A DNA stretch of 64,000 nucleotides. Source: Microbispora siamensis. Lineage in GTDB: Bacteria > Actinomycetota > Actinomycetes > Streptosporangiales > Streptosporangiaceae. Every line of letters begins with the position of its first letter. The stretch's first letter is position 1. The position numbers and the translations under genes are program-made. Of the stretch, positions 31,947 through 40,361 are shown piece after piece. The stretch covers positions 186,001 to 250,000 of the forward strand of contig NZ_BOOF01000012.1 of the NCBI RefSeq assembly GCF_016863095.1, read 5' to 3'. The notes beneath the pieces were generated by a model, which did not search any database, had not been told where the DNA came from, and saw only the letters and a list, made by a program, of their open reading frames with translations.

Positions 31947-34211
31947 TCAGGGCACGCGGAGGCGGTGGGTGAGCCCCGTGTGGCGGCGGCCCGCCCCCCG
32001 CGTGCGCACGGCCTGGCCGAGCGCCCGCCGCGACCCGACGATGACCACGAGCTTCTTGGCCCGGGTGATGGCGGTGTAGAGCAGGTTGCGCTGCAGCATC
32101 ATCCAGGCGCTGGTGGCCAGCGGGATGACCACGGCCGGATACTCGCTGCCCTGGGAACGGTGGATGCTGACCGCATAGGCGTGGGCGAGTTCGTCGAGCT
32201 CATCGAAGGAGTAGTCGACGTTCTCGTCCTCGTCGGTGAGCACGGTCAGCTTGCTCTCCTCGGGGGTGATGGCGGTGACGACGCCGACCGTGCCGTTGAA
32301 CACCCCGGCCGCGCCCTTGTCGTAGTTGTTGCGCAGCTGGGTGACCTTGTCGCCGACGCGGAAGACCCGCCCGCCGTACCGGCGCTCCGGCATGCCCTCA
32401 CGGGCGGGGGTCAGCGCCTCCTGCAGGGCGATGTTGAGCGCGCCCGCGCCGGCCGCGCCGCGGTGCATGGGCGCCAGCACCTGTACGTCCCTGCGCGGGT
32501 TGAGGCCGAACTTCCTGGGGATGCGCCGGGCGACCACGTCCACGGTCAGGGCGGCGATCTCCTCGGGTTCCTCGCAGGGGAACAGGAAGAAGTCGGGGAA
32601 CTCCCTGACCAGGGGGTGCTGGCCGGTGTTGACACGGTGGGCGTTGACGACCACCCCGGACTCCTGCGCCTGGCGGAAGATCTGCGTCAGGCGCACCCGG
32701 GGGATGCCGGGGGCGGCCAGCAGGTCGCGCAGCACCTCTCCGGCGCCGACCGAGGGAAGCTGGTCGACGTCGCCGACGAACAGCAGGTGCGCGCCCGGGG
32801 CGACCGCCTTGGCGAGCTTGTTGGCCAGCAGCAGGTCGAGCATGGACGCCTCGTCCACCACGACCAGGTCGGCGTCGAGGGGGTTGTCGCGGTCGAAGGT
32901 GGCGTCCCCGCCGGGGCGCAGCTGGAGCAGCCGGTGCACGGTGGTGGCCTCGTGGCCGGTCAGCTCCGCCAGCCGCTTGGCCGCCCGGCCGGTCGGGGCG
33001 GCGAGGATGACCTTGGCGCGCTTCGCGCGAGCGAGGGTCACCACCGAGCGCACGGTGAAGCTCTTGCCGCAGCCGGGGCCGCCGGTCAGGACGGCGACCT
33101 TCTCCGTCAGCGCGAGCCGTACGGCCTGGGCCTGCTCGGGCGCGAGGTCGGCGCCGGTCCGGCCGCGCAGCCAGTCGAAGGCGGCCGGCCAGTCCACGTC
33201 CGCGAACGCCCCGAGCCGGTCGTGGCCGGAGGTCAGCAGCGTGCGCAACGTGCCGGCCAGCGACAGCTCGGCACGGTGGAAGGGGACGAGGTAGATCGCG
33301 GGGACGGTGCTCTCGCCGTTCTCGTCGCCGTTCTCGCCGTTCCCCCTGGCCGGGACCTCCTCACGGACCACGCCCTCCTCGGCGACCAGCTCCTCCAGGC
33401 AGGCGGAGGTCAGGTCGGGCGGCACCTCAAGGATCTTGACGGCGTCGGCGACCAGGTTGGGGGCGGGCAGGTAGCAGTGGCCGTCGTCGGCGGCCTGGGA
33501 GAGCGTGTAGCGCAGCCCTGCCTTGACCCGCTCGGGGCTGTCGTGCGGGATGCCCACGGCCTGCGCGATCGTGTCGGCGGTCTTGAACCCGATGCCCCAC
33601 ACGTCGTCGGCGAGCCGGTAGGGCTCCTTGCGGACCACGTCGATGGAGTCCTCGCCGTACTGCTTGAAGATGCGTACGGCGATGGAGGTGGACACCCCGA
33701 CGCCCTGCAGGAAGATCATCACCTCCTTGATGATCTTCTGTTCCTCCCAGGCGGCGGCGATCATCTTGGTCCGCTTGGGCCCGAGGCCGGGGACCTCGAC
33801 CAGGCGCTTGGGCTCCTCCTCGATGACCCGCAGCGTGTCGGTGCCGAAGTGGTCCACGATCCGCTCGGCCATCTTCGGGCCGATGCCCTTGATCAACCCG
33901 GAGCCCAGGTAGCGCTGAATGCCCTGGATCGTCGCCGGCAGGACCGTGGTGTACGACCAGACTTCGAACTGCCTGCCGTACTTGGGGTGGGAGCCCCAGC
34001 GGCCGGTGAGCCGCAGCGACTCGCCCACCTGCGCCCCGAGCAGCGGCCCGACGACGGTCAGCAGCTCGGTGCCGGACCGTTCGGTGGCGACCCTGGCGAT
34101 CGTGTAGCCGGTCTCCTCGTTGGCGTACGTGATCCGCTCCAGCACGGCGTCGAGCTGCACGCCGGGCGGCCTGCCCGCGGCGCCTCCGGGAGGATTCGTC
34201 ATGGGTCGCAT
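31947..34211 (-). CDS. recD2: RecD2-type SF1B DNA helicase
   Basis: The protein has 754 residues from ATG 34211. Its layout fits RecD2: an N-terminal OB-like domain, tandem helix-hairpin-helix motifs (IKGIGPKMAERI, VPGLGPKRTKMI, VWGIGFKTADTI), Walker A GGPGCGKSFT (near 385), Walker B VVDEASM, QIFRQ and the C-terminal UvrD-like motif AYAVSIHRSQGSEY. RecD2 is a 5'-3' helicase that works without RecBC in repair or replication stress. GGGAG lies just before ATG 34211; ATG 34202 is an alternative. The gene looks conserved and core-like within an accessory region. Confidence 0.95.
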   Translation of the reverse strand: MRPMTNPPGGAAGRPPGVQLDAVLERITYANEETGYTIARVATERSGTELLTVVGPLLGAQVGESLRLTGRWGSHPKYGRQFEVWSYTTVLPATIQGIQRYLGSGLIKGIGPKMAERIVDHFGTDTLRVIEEEPKRLVEVPGLGPKRTKMIAAAWEEQKIIKEVMIFLQGVGVSTSIAVRIFKQYGEDSIDVVRKEPYRLADDVWGIGFKTADTIAQAVGIPHDSPERVKAGLRYTLSQAADDGHCYLPAPNLVADAVKILEVPPDLTSACLEELVAEEGVVREEVPARGNGENGDENGESTVPAIYLVPFHRAELSLAGTLRTLLTSGHDRLGAFADVDWPAAFDWLRGRTGADLAPEQAQAVRLALTEKVAVLTGGPGCGKSFTVRSVVTLARAKRAKVILAAPTGRAAKRLAELTGHEATTVHRLLQLRPGGDATFDRDNPLDADLVVVDEASMLDLLLANKLAKAVAPGAHLLFVGDVDQLPSVGAGEVLRDLLAAPGIPRVRLTQIFRQAQESGVVVNAHRVNTGQHPLVREFPDFFLFPCEEPEEIAALTVDVVARRIPRKFGLNPRRDVQVLAPMHRGAAGAGALNIALQEALTPAREGMPERRYGGRVFRVGDKVTQLRNNYDKGAAGVFNGTVGVVTAITPEESKLTVLTDEDENVDYSFDELDELAHAYAVSIHRSQGSEYPAVVIPLATSAWMMLQRNLLYTAITRAKKLVVIVGSRRALGQAVRTRGAGRRHTGLTHRLRVP

Positions 34212-34455
34212 TGTCTCCCACATGGCGGGACCTTCCTGACCGGAACCGGCGCCGCCGGGGACGGCCGTCGAAGAGCCCTACGGCCGCGACATCGAAGGTC
34301 TCCGTAACCTGCAAGAATCCCGCCACGCGCGAAGGCAGCGGCCGCCGAGCCGGGGGCGGACCGGCCCGGCAGCTCCCGCAGGTCCTGGAGGTCGAACGTG
34401 TCCATCAGCGCCTGGACGGGCATGTCGGCGTGAACGGGATGGCGCAGGTGCTGGG

Positions 34456-34629
34456 TCAACTGCTGGTGGGTGGTGCGGGTGAGGGCCTCTGAGGAGTGGC
34501 GGCCCAGGAGGCGAGCAGGCGCAGACCCGGCACCCGGCGCCGGGAACCCGACGGCAGCCCGGCCTGTTCGGGGATGATCTTCACGCGCCGCGAGGTCAGG
34601 AACTCGCGGACCTCGTCACGGTTGTCCAC
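34456..34629 (-). pseudogene. XRE/MmyB regulator with internal deletion
   Basis: A 57-codon frame from GTG 34629 reads the first part of an MmyB-type regulator (VDNRDEVREFLTSRRVKIIP then GSRRRVPGLR) and passes directly into the last residues of the same family (LLASWAATP). About 220 residues, including most of the helix-turn-helix and the whole ligand domain, are missing, yet the frame is intact. It lies divergent from the broken zinc-ADH, as an intact regulator would. 34630-34895 holds no gene I can support. Confidence 0.7.
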
Positions 34630-34895
34630 CCCTCGACGGTACGTCCTGCCTGCGGTTCTAGGGGTGGACTGCCAGTACACCCCTTGGCTGTGCCTGGTTA
34701 CGCGCGGCCACAGGGGGTTACCTACAAGGTGTGCTCCTCTGGCCGGATGAGAAGCCGGTGACCGGAGGGGCTCCTACCCGGTCCTGGCGGTCGGCTACCT
34801 GACGCCTTGGGCTCCCACCCGCACGCGGCGCCGCCACGCACCCGGTCGAGGACTGGGCTGGCGCGCCCGTCCCATTACGCGAAGGACCCTCTTTC

Positions 34896-35476
34896 ATGCG
34901 CAGAGCACTGATCCACGCCCCGGCGACATCCGTTTGGAGAGCCTGGACGACCCGAAGATCCTCCACCCCACCGACGCGATCATCCGCACCGCGGTGACAT
35001 ACGTGTGCGGCTCGGACCTGCGGCCCTACCGCGCGTCGAGCCGACCGGCGAGCCGCATCGGATGGGGCACGAGTACGTCGGCTGGGTGGAGGAGGCCAGC
35101 TCGGAGGTGACCGCGGTCAAGCCGGGACAGTTCGTCGTCGGGTCGTGCGCGACCTCGGACAACACCTGCGCCGACTGCCGCAACGGCTTCCAGTCCAACT
35201 GCCTGAACCGCGAGTAAATGAGCACCTGCCAGGCCGACTACGTCCGCATCCCCAACGCCCAGGGCACACTGGTCGCCACCGACGGCGTGCCCGGTGAGAG
35301 TGTGTCTTCGACCGGGTCCTGACCGGCGCCATCGACCCGGGCAAGGTCTTCGACCTCACCCTCTTCCCCCGGACCAGGTGGCCGAGGGCTACCGGGCGAT
35401 GGACGAGCGCCGCGCGATGGGACCGCCGCGCGTCCGGGAGAACGCCGAGGCCCCTGCCCCACACCTCGCACAGTGA
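34896..35476 (+). pseudogene. Broken zinc-dependent alcohol dehydrogenase
   Basis: Pieces of a zinc-ADH appear in different frames: DAIIRTAVTYVCGSDLRPY, MGHEYVGWVEEASSEVTAV, SDNTCADCRNGFQSNC, a stop at 35215-35217, then the C-terminal GAIDPGKVFDL and DQVAEGYRAMDERRAM. The whole NAD-binding middle is deleted and at least three frame changes occur. The fragments are close to the intact ADH at 56931-57974 (for example CGSDLWPYGS, SDNTCDFC, GTIEPGKVFD), so it is a decayed paralogue. Confidence 0.88.
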
Positions 35477-35489
35477 AGGAATCCATGCC

Positions 35490-35867
35490 ATGAGCACGTG
35501 GAACAGCGACGAGTTGGACCGCATCGCCACTGCCGACGAGCTTCGCGTCGCGCCTCGCCGCAGCGACGGAAGCCTCCGCCGCCCGACCACCATCTGGGTC
35601 GTGCGCTATCGCGACGACCTGTACGTACGTTCCTGGCGCGGCGTACGGGGCGGCTGGTGGCGCACCGCCCACGACACCCACGAGGGCCGCATCTCCGCAG
35701 GCGGCGTGGACGCCGAGGTCACCTTCTGCGAGGTGGCCGATCCCCGCGTGAACGACCAGGTCGACGCGGCGTACCGCGCCAAGTACGGGCACTACAGCGG
35801 CTACGTCGAGCCGATGGTCGCCGACGATGCCAGGGCGACGACGCTGCGTCTCATCCCTCGGCCCTGA
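35490..35867 (+). CDS. DUF2255 family protein
   Basis: The 125-residue protein has the DUF2255 pattern: WNSDELDRIATADELRVA, TTIWVVRYRDDLYVRSWRG and a basic/aromatic middle with GWWRTAHDTHEGRI. The fold resembles split-barrel flavin or F420-binding proteins, but no function is known. A GAAGGA ribosome site precedes ATG 35490. It follows the broken ADH and is followed by an SDR on the same strand (58 bp), so the two may be co-transcribed. Confidence 0.85.
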   Translation: MSTWNSDELDRIATADELRVAPRRSDGSLRRPTTIWVVRYRDDLYVRSWRGVRGGWWRTAHDTHEGRISAGGVDAEVTFCEVADPRVNDQVDAAYRAKYGHYSGYVEPMVADDARATTLRLIPRP

Positions 35868-35925
35868 CCATCCATCGATACGACCACCCACTTACCTCAC
35901 TCCGTGAGATGAAGGAGCACCAAAA

Positions 35926-36693
35926 GTGAATCCCGCCTACGACTTCTCCGGACAGGTCGCCTTCGTCACCGGCGCCTCCTCGGGCATGGGCCTGGCCGCC
36001 GCCCGCGCCTTCGCCGCCTCTGGCGCCGCTGTCGCCCTGGTCGACATCAACGCAGGCGCCGTGGAGCAAGCCGCCAAGGAGCTCACCGACGCCGGCCGCC
36101 AGGCCTTGGCCCTGGTCTGCGATGTCACCGACGAAGACCAGGTCGCCGCCGCCGTCGACCGCACCGTGGAAACCTTCGGACGCCTGGACATGGCCTACAA
36201 CAACGCCGGCGTCCAGGCCCCTCCGGCCGACGCCGCCGACGAGACGGCCGCGGACTTCGACCGTGTCAACGCGGTCAACCTGCGCGGCATCTGGACGTGC
36301 CAAAAGCACGAACTGCGGCAAATGCGCACCCAAGGCTCCGGCGCGATCGTCAACTGCTCCTCCCTCGGCGGCCTCGTCGGCCTGCCCGAACGCGCCGCGT
36401 ACCACGCCTCCAAGCACGGCGTCATCGGCCTGACAAAGAGCGCCGCGGTGGAATACGCCCCCAGGGGCATCCGCATCAACGCCGTGTGCCCCGGCGTCAT
36501 CGAGACCCCGATGGTTGCCGACATGCTCGAAGGCCAGGCCGAAGCCATGGCCGAAATCATGAAGCAGCAGCCCATCGGCCGCCTGGGCACCGCCGACGAG
36601 ATCGCCAACGCCGTCCTGTGGCTGTGCAGCCCGGCCGCCGCCTTCGTCATCGGCGTCGCCCTGCCCGTGGACGGCGGATTCACCGCCCACTGA
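35926..36693 (+). CDS. SDR family oxidoreductase
   Basis: The 255-residue classical SDR has TGASSGMG (residues 15-22), an acidic VDIN after strand 2 (NAD preference), NNAG, SS and YHASK, and ends with the typical PVDGGFTAH. It should be an NAD-dependent alcohol or keto dehydrogenase. GAAGGAG precedes GTG 35926. It is convergent with the TetR gene that ends 23 bp away, and probably co-transcribed with DUF2255. Confidence 0.92.
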   Translation: MNPAYDFSGQVAFVTGASSGMGLAAARAFAASGAAVALVDINAGAVEQAAKELTDAGRQALALVCDVTDEDQVAAAVDRTVETFGRLDMAYNNAGVQAPPADAADETAADFDRVNAVNLRGIWTCQKHELRQMRTQGSGAIVNCSSLGGLVGLPERAAYHASKHGVIGLTKSAAVEYAPRGIRINAVCPGVIETPMVADMLEGQAEAMAEIMKQQPIGRLGTADEIANAVLWLCSPAAAFVIGVALPVDGGFTAH

Positions 36694-36716
36694 GATCGCG
36701 GCGAACGTCCGGGCGG

Positions 36717-37307
36717 CTAGCGCGGCAGGCGTAGTCCTGCGATGAGCAGTCCGGCCAGCCGGCGCGCGTCGTAGTGCGGGTCGTTTTCCGCGCCGATGCA
36801 AAGGTTTCCGACGCCGCGCATGAGTTCGATGGCCGGGATGTCGGCGCGGATCTCGCCGGCGGCGGCCGCGGCGTCGAGCAGCCGGGTGCACACGGGCACG
36901 AGGCGGTCGAGGAAGTAGGCGTGCAGGGCGTCGAAGCCGGCGTCGTCGGAACGCAGCACGGCGGCCAGTCCGTGCTTGGTGACCAGGAAGTCGACGAAGA
37001 GGCCGATCCATCGCTCCAGTGCGGCGTAAGGGGTCGCGCTGGTCTCCAGCAGTGCAGGCCCGGCCTCGGCACATGCCTCGACCTGGTGCCGGTAGACGGC
37101 GATGATGAGGTCCGCTCGCGTCGGGAAGTGGCGGTAGATCGTGGCCGTCCCGACGCCGGCCTTGGCCGCGATGTCGCGTACGGGCGCGTCCACGCCTGAG
37201 GCGACGAAGACCGCGGCGGCCGCGTCGAGCAGGGTCTTCTCGTTGCGCCGTGCGTCCGCCCGTCTGGGCCGGGCCGCACGCCCCGCGCCCCGGTCGCTGT
37301 CGTTCAT
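36717..37307 (-). CDS. TetR family regulator
   Basis: From ATG 37307 the protein has 196 residues. It has a helix-turn-helix at about residues 35-60 (VRDIAAKAGVGTATIYRHFP) and an AcrR-like C-terminal domain with a conserved end (GAENDPHYDARRLAGLLIAGL). The open frame continues upstream to 37436 but would run through two operators, so the shorter start is preferred. It is divergent from an alpha/beta-hydrolase with a tandem operator between, and convergent with the SDR. Confidence 0.88.
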   Translation of the reverse strand: MNDSDRGAGRAARPRRADARRNEKTLLDAAAAVFVASGVDAPVRDIAAKAGVGTATIYRHFPTRADLIIAVYRHQVEACAEAGPALLETSATPYAALERWIGLFVDFLVTKHGLAAVLRSDDAGFDALHAYFLDRLVPVCTRLLDAAAAAGEIRADIPAIELMRGVGNLCIGAENDPHYDARRLAGLLIAGLRLPR

Positions 37308-37337
37308 CGCGCGGCTCCCTCCACTACCCGAGTTGCT

Positions 37338-37384
37338 AAACGGGACATGGTTCCGTATCGTCAAAACGGGACACGGTCCCGTTT
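37338..37384. promoter_or_regulatory. Tandem TetR operators
   Basis: AAACGGGAC-ACG-GTCCCGTTT (37364-37384) is a perfect 9-3-9 palindrome; AAACGGGAC-ATG-GTTCCGTAT (37338-37358) is a second copy with two mismatches, 26 bp away. They lie between tetR and the divergent hydrolase, so cooperative repression of both is likely. Confidence 0.78.
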
Positions 37385-37522
37385 GCTCATGATGCCAGAG
37401 CAGGAAGCCGACGACCAAGCCATGTGTCGCCACCACGCTTCCGCATCCCCTCGCTCGGACCCCCGGTGGCCCCCCTCACTCGGCGCTGCCGGTGTTCGAA
37501 AAGACTGAAAGGAAGACCATCC

Positions 37523-38467
37523 ATGAGCGAAGCAACCTTGGCGGTTCCGGACCTGGCCGTCAGCGTGCCCAATCCGGTCGTCTCCGTGAAGCCGGTGGTG
37601 CTGCCGGCCCCCGGCCGTGGCGAGGATCTGCGCGTACGCGTGTCCGCGCCGACGATCGGACGAGAACTGCCGGTCATCGTCTTCTCGCACGGCTTCGGCG
37701 GGTCGCTGGACGGCTACGGCCCGCTGGTCGACTTCTGGGCCGCCCATGGCTTCGTGGTGATCCAGCCCACCCATCTCGACTCGAGGACGCTGAACCTTCC
37801 TCCCGACGATCCCCGTACGCCGCTGATCTGGCGTTTCCGGGTCGAGGACCTGAAGCGCGTCCTCGACGGGCTGGAGCTCGTCGAGGATTCCGTTCCCGGC
37901 CTCGGCGGGCGTCTCGACCGAGGCCGCATCGCGGTGGCCGGGCACTCCTGGGGCGCCCAGACGGCGAGCATGCTCCTGGGCGCGCGCGTGCTCGGCGCCG
38001 AGGGCGAGCCGGGAGAGGACATGTCCGATTCACGGATCAAAGCGGGTGTGCTGCTCGCCCTCCCCGGCACGGGCGGAGCGGACCTGACTCCGTTCGCCGC
38101 CGAGCACTTCCCGTTCATGAACCCGAGCTTCGCGGAGATGAGCACACCGGCCCTCGTGGTCGCGGGAGATCGCGACCAGTCCCTGCTGTCGGTCCGGGGG
38201 CCGGACTGGTTCACCGACGCGTACTTCCTGAGCCCGGGCGGCAAGAGCCTGCTCACTCTGTTCGGGGCGGAACACTCGCTCGGCGGGATCTCCGGATACA
38301 ACGTCACGGAGACGACGGACGAGAACCCCGGACGAGTCGCCCTGATCCGGCGGCTCACGTGGGCCTACCTCCGAACCGTGCTCGGCATCGAGGATTCGAG
38401 CTGGCCGGCGGCGCGCGCCGCTCTGGCGGAGGCCGATGATCCGCTGGGCCGGATCGAATCCCGGTGA
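37523..38467 (+). CDS. Alpha/beta-hydrolase, chlorophyllase/PAF-acetylhydrolase-like
   Basis: The 314-residue protein has an oxyanion region VFSHGFGGSLDGY, the nucleophile elbow AVAGHSWGAQTA (Ser near residue 146) and a C-terminal His in GAEHSLGGISGY. The pattern fits the chlorophyllase-like/dienelactone hydrolase-like esterases. AAAGGAAG precedes ATG 37523. Divergent tetR and tandem palindromes suggest induction by a lipophilic ester or drug; that is inference. Confidence 0.85.
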   Translation: MSEATLAVPDLAVSVPNPVVSVKPVVLPAPGRGEDLRVRVSAPTIGRELPVIVFSHGFGGSLDGYGPLVDFWAAHGFVVIQPTHLDSRTLNLPPDDPRTPLIWRFRVEDLKRVLDGLELVEDSVPGLGGRLDRGRIAVAGHSWGAQTASMLLGARVLGAEGEPGEDMSDSRIKAGVLLALPGTGGADLTPFAAEHFPFMNPSFAEMSTPALVVAGDRDQSLLSVRGPDWFTDAYFLSPGGKSLLTLFGAEHSLGGISGYNVTETTDENPGRVALIRRLTWAYLRTVLGIEDSSWPAARAALAEADDPLGRIESR

Positions 38468-38543
38468 TTCCCCGGCGAACACACCGCGCGCCCCTTCACC
38501 GGGTGGGGAACGCGCCTCCGGAGACGACGTACGGGCGGCACGG

Positions 38544-38969
38544 TCAGTAGGGGGACGCCGAGTTGCTCCGAGCCCAGAGCTTCTCGGCGTCCGAGCCAGC
38601 CGGAGGCGGCGCGATCCCGTTGATCATCCACAGGTCGTCGCTGGTCTCGTCGACGTGGAACTCCCAGTGCAGCCCTGCGTTCCGTTCGAGGTGGGGCTGC
38701 AGCATGCCCTTGATCCACTGGGCGGTCCTGCGCCGGCTCTCCCGATCGGGGTTGCGGCGGGCGATGTGGTCGACGACGATGCGGACCCCGACCGGGGTGG
38801 GCTCCCCGCCGACGTAGAAATCCTCGGGCCGGGTCTCGTGGAACAGCGTTATCACGTAGAACCGGGGCAGCCCGACCCGTTCGTAGTGGTCGGTGATGTG
38901 GGAGGCGAGTTGCTGCTTCTCCTCATCGGTGAAGATTCCGGGCGTGTGATGAATGGTCCACAGTGGCAT
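38544..38969 (-). CDS. Tautomerase-superfamily protein
   Basis: The 141-residue protein begins MPLWTIHHTPG, placing Pro at position 2, the catalytic base after removal of the initiator Met in 4-oxalocrotonate tautomerase and cis-3-chloroacrylic acid dehalogenase relatives. The fused two-unit length and the segment RFYVITLFHETRPEDFYVGG fit the cis-CaaD-like group. It lies 37 bp after an SDR gene on the same strand, so the two are probably one operon under HxlR control. The substrate is unknown. Confidence 0.82.
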   Translation of the reverse strand: MPLWTIHHTPGIFTDEEKQQLASHITDHYERVGLPRFYVITLFHETRPEDFYVGGEPTPVGVRIVVDHIARRNPDRESRRRTAQWIKGMLQPHLERNAGLHWEFHVDETSDDLWMINGIAPPPAGSDAEKLWARSNSASPY

Positions 38970-39006
38970 GGCGGTTCGCTACTCCGTCGGGTGTCGGGAT
39001 GCGATG

Positions 39007-39714
39007 TCAGCGGGCGGCCGAGATGGTCAGGCGCTCCACGGGGCCGGACAGCGCGGCCTTGGCGGCGACGGTGACGTCGTCGGCGAGGACCTCCGTGGCC
39101 CCCGCCTCCAGGCCGTCGACGATCCGCGCGGCCACCTCGGCCGGCGTCGCCTTCGGCAACTCGATGGCGGAGACCATGTCGGTGTCGATGAACCCCGCGT
39201 GGACTCCGACGACCTGGGTGTTCTGCCGGGCCAGTTCGAGCCGGAGCGAGTTGGTAAGGGACCACGCCGCCGCCTTGGACGCCCCGTAGGCGCCGCTGCC
39301 GGCCAGCCAGGACAGCACGGAGTGCATGTTCACCAGTGCGCCGCCGCCGTTCGCGGCCAGGATCGGCGCGAACGCCCGTGCCATCCGCAGCGGCCCGAAG
39401 ACGTTGACGTCGAACGTCTCGGTGGCGCGTTCGAAGTCACCCGTCAGCAGTGGAGCCGGCAGCAGGATCCCGGCGTTGTTGAAGACGATCTCGACGTCGG
39501 TGGCGACCTCCGCGAGGGCGGCGACCGACGCCGCCGAGCGGACCTCCAGTTCGGCGGTGACCACCTCCGGACGGTCGTCGGTGTACGCCGAGCGCGCGGT
39601 CGAGTACACCTTTCGCGCCCCGCGCGCCAGCACCTCGTCGACCAGCGCCGCGCCGAGTCCACGCCGGCCCCCGGTCACCACAACCACCTTGCCCGCTACC
39701 GCGACCACGGCCAT
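39007..39714 (-). CDS. SDR family oxidoreductase
   Basis: From ATG 39714 the protein has 235 residues with VTGGRRGLG (cofactor loop), NNAG, the catalytic Ser (NMHSVLS) and YGASK. It lacks the last strands of longer SDRs but is complete for the short subgroup. It is divergent from the HxlR regulator with two operator palindromes between, and upstream of the tautomerase gene. Likely a ligand-induced detoxification reductase. Confidence 0.9.
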   Translation of the reverse strand: MAVVAVAGKVVVVTGGRRGLGAALVDEVLARGARKVYSTARSAYTDDRPEVVTAELEVRSAASVAALAEVATDVEIVFNNAGILLPAPLLTGDFERATETFDVNVFGPLRMARAFAPILAANGGGALVNMHSVLSWLAGSGAYGASKAAAWSLTNSLRLELARQNTQVVGVHAGFIDTDMVSAIELPKATPAEVAARIVDGLEAGATEVLADDVTVAAKAALSGPVERLTISAAR

Positions 39715-39725
39715 CTCCCCCTGAG

Positions 39726-39790
39726 TAACGATTCCGTTAGTGAGGGGATTCAAGCACGCCAGGCTGGATAACGCAAGCGTTAGTTACAAT
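39726..39790. promoter_or_regulatory. Two HxlR operators and the hxlR -10
   Basis: TAACG-ATTC-CGTTA (39726-39739) and TAACGC-AA-GCGTTA (39769-39782) share the same core palindrome, 43 bp apart, one near each divergent gene. TACAAT (39785-39790) ends 6 nt before the GTG of the regulator gene, fitting a leaderless transcript. Confidence 0.78.
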
Positions 39791-39796
39791 GGCGGG

Positions 39797-40300
39797 GTGA
39801 CGATGGAGTTCGAGGAACGGCTGCGCGACCGGGACGCATGGTCGATCGGCGACGGATGCTCGGCGGGGCGGGTGCTGGACCTGCTCAGCACCAAGACGGT
39901 GTTCCTGGTGGTCCGCGAATGCTTTTATGGCACAACCAGGTTCGACGACTTCGTGACGCGGATCGGGGCCTCGGCGCCTGCGGTGTCGCGGGCACTCAAA
40001 CAGCTGAAGGCCGCGGGGATCGTCGCGCCCGTCGTCTATCGGGAGCCGGGGAGCCGGGCCCGCGACGAGTACCGGCTGACCGAGGCCGGCGAGGACCTGC
40101 TGCCGGTGTTCCTGTCGCTGATCCAGTGGGGCGACACCTACCTGCAGGAAGGCCGCCCGCCCCTGTCGTTCGTCGAGGCCGGCACCGGCCGCCCGATACG
40201 GGTCCGCGTAACTGCCGAGCCGACGCCGGAGGCCACGTGTGACGACATCGAGATCCGGCTGAACCCCGCCTGGCGGCGCGACTGGCAGGGGTCCCCGTAG
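39797..40300 (+). CDS. HxlR family regulator
   Basis: The 167-residue winged-helix protein has the HxlR pattern: an early CSAGRVLDLLSTKTVFLVVRE segment (trimmed), FDDFVTRIGASAPAVSRALK as helix-turn-helix and YRLTEAGEDLLPV. GTG 39797 is preferred to ATG 39803 because the -10 box is 6 nt away, as in other leaderless starts here. It should control the divergent SDR-tautomerase operon and itself through the two palindromes; HxlR proteins usually respond to aldehydes, quinones or disulfide stress. Confidence 0.88.
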   Translation: MTMEFEERLRDRDAWSIGDGCSAGRVLDLLSTKTVFLVVRECFYGTTRFDDFVTRIGASAPAVSRALKQLKAAGIVAPVVYREPGSRARDEYRLTEAGEDLLPVFLSLIQWGDTYLQEGRPPLSFVEAGTGRPIRVRVTAEPTPEATCDDIEIRLNPAWRRDWQGSP

Positions 40301-40361
40301 CAATCCCCCAGATGAACGGTCCCGCCGTTGACCTGGGACGCCGCGACCTCCCTGTGATTCT

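Noticed and set aside
31965..34307. A 780-codon open frame on the plus strand opposite recD2
   Set aside because: It mirrors the high-GC third-position bias of the minus-strand helicase, is low in complexity and matches no fold; the RecD2 motifs on the other strand are complete.
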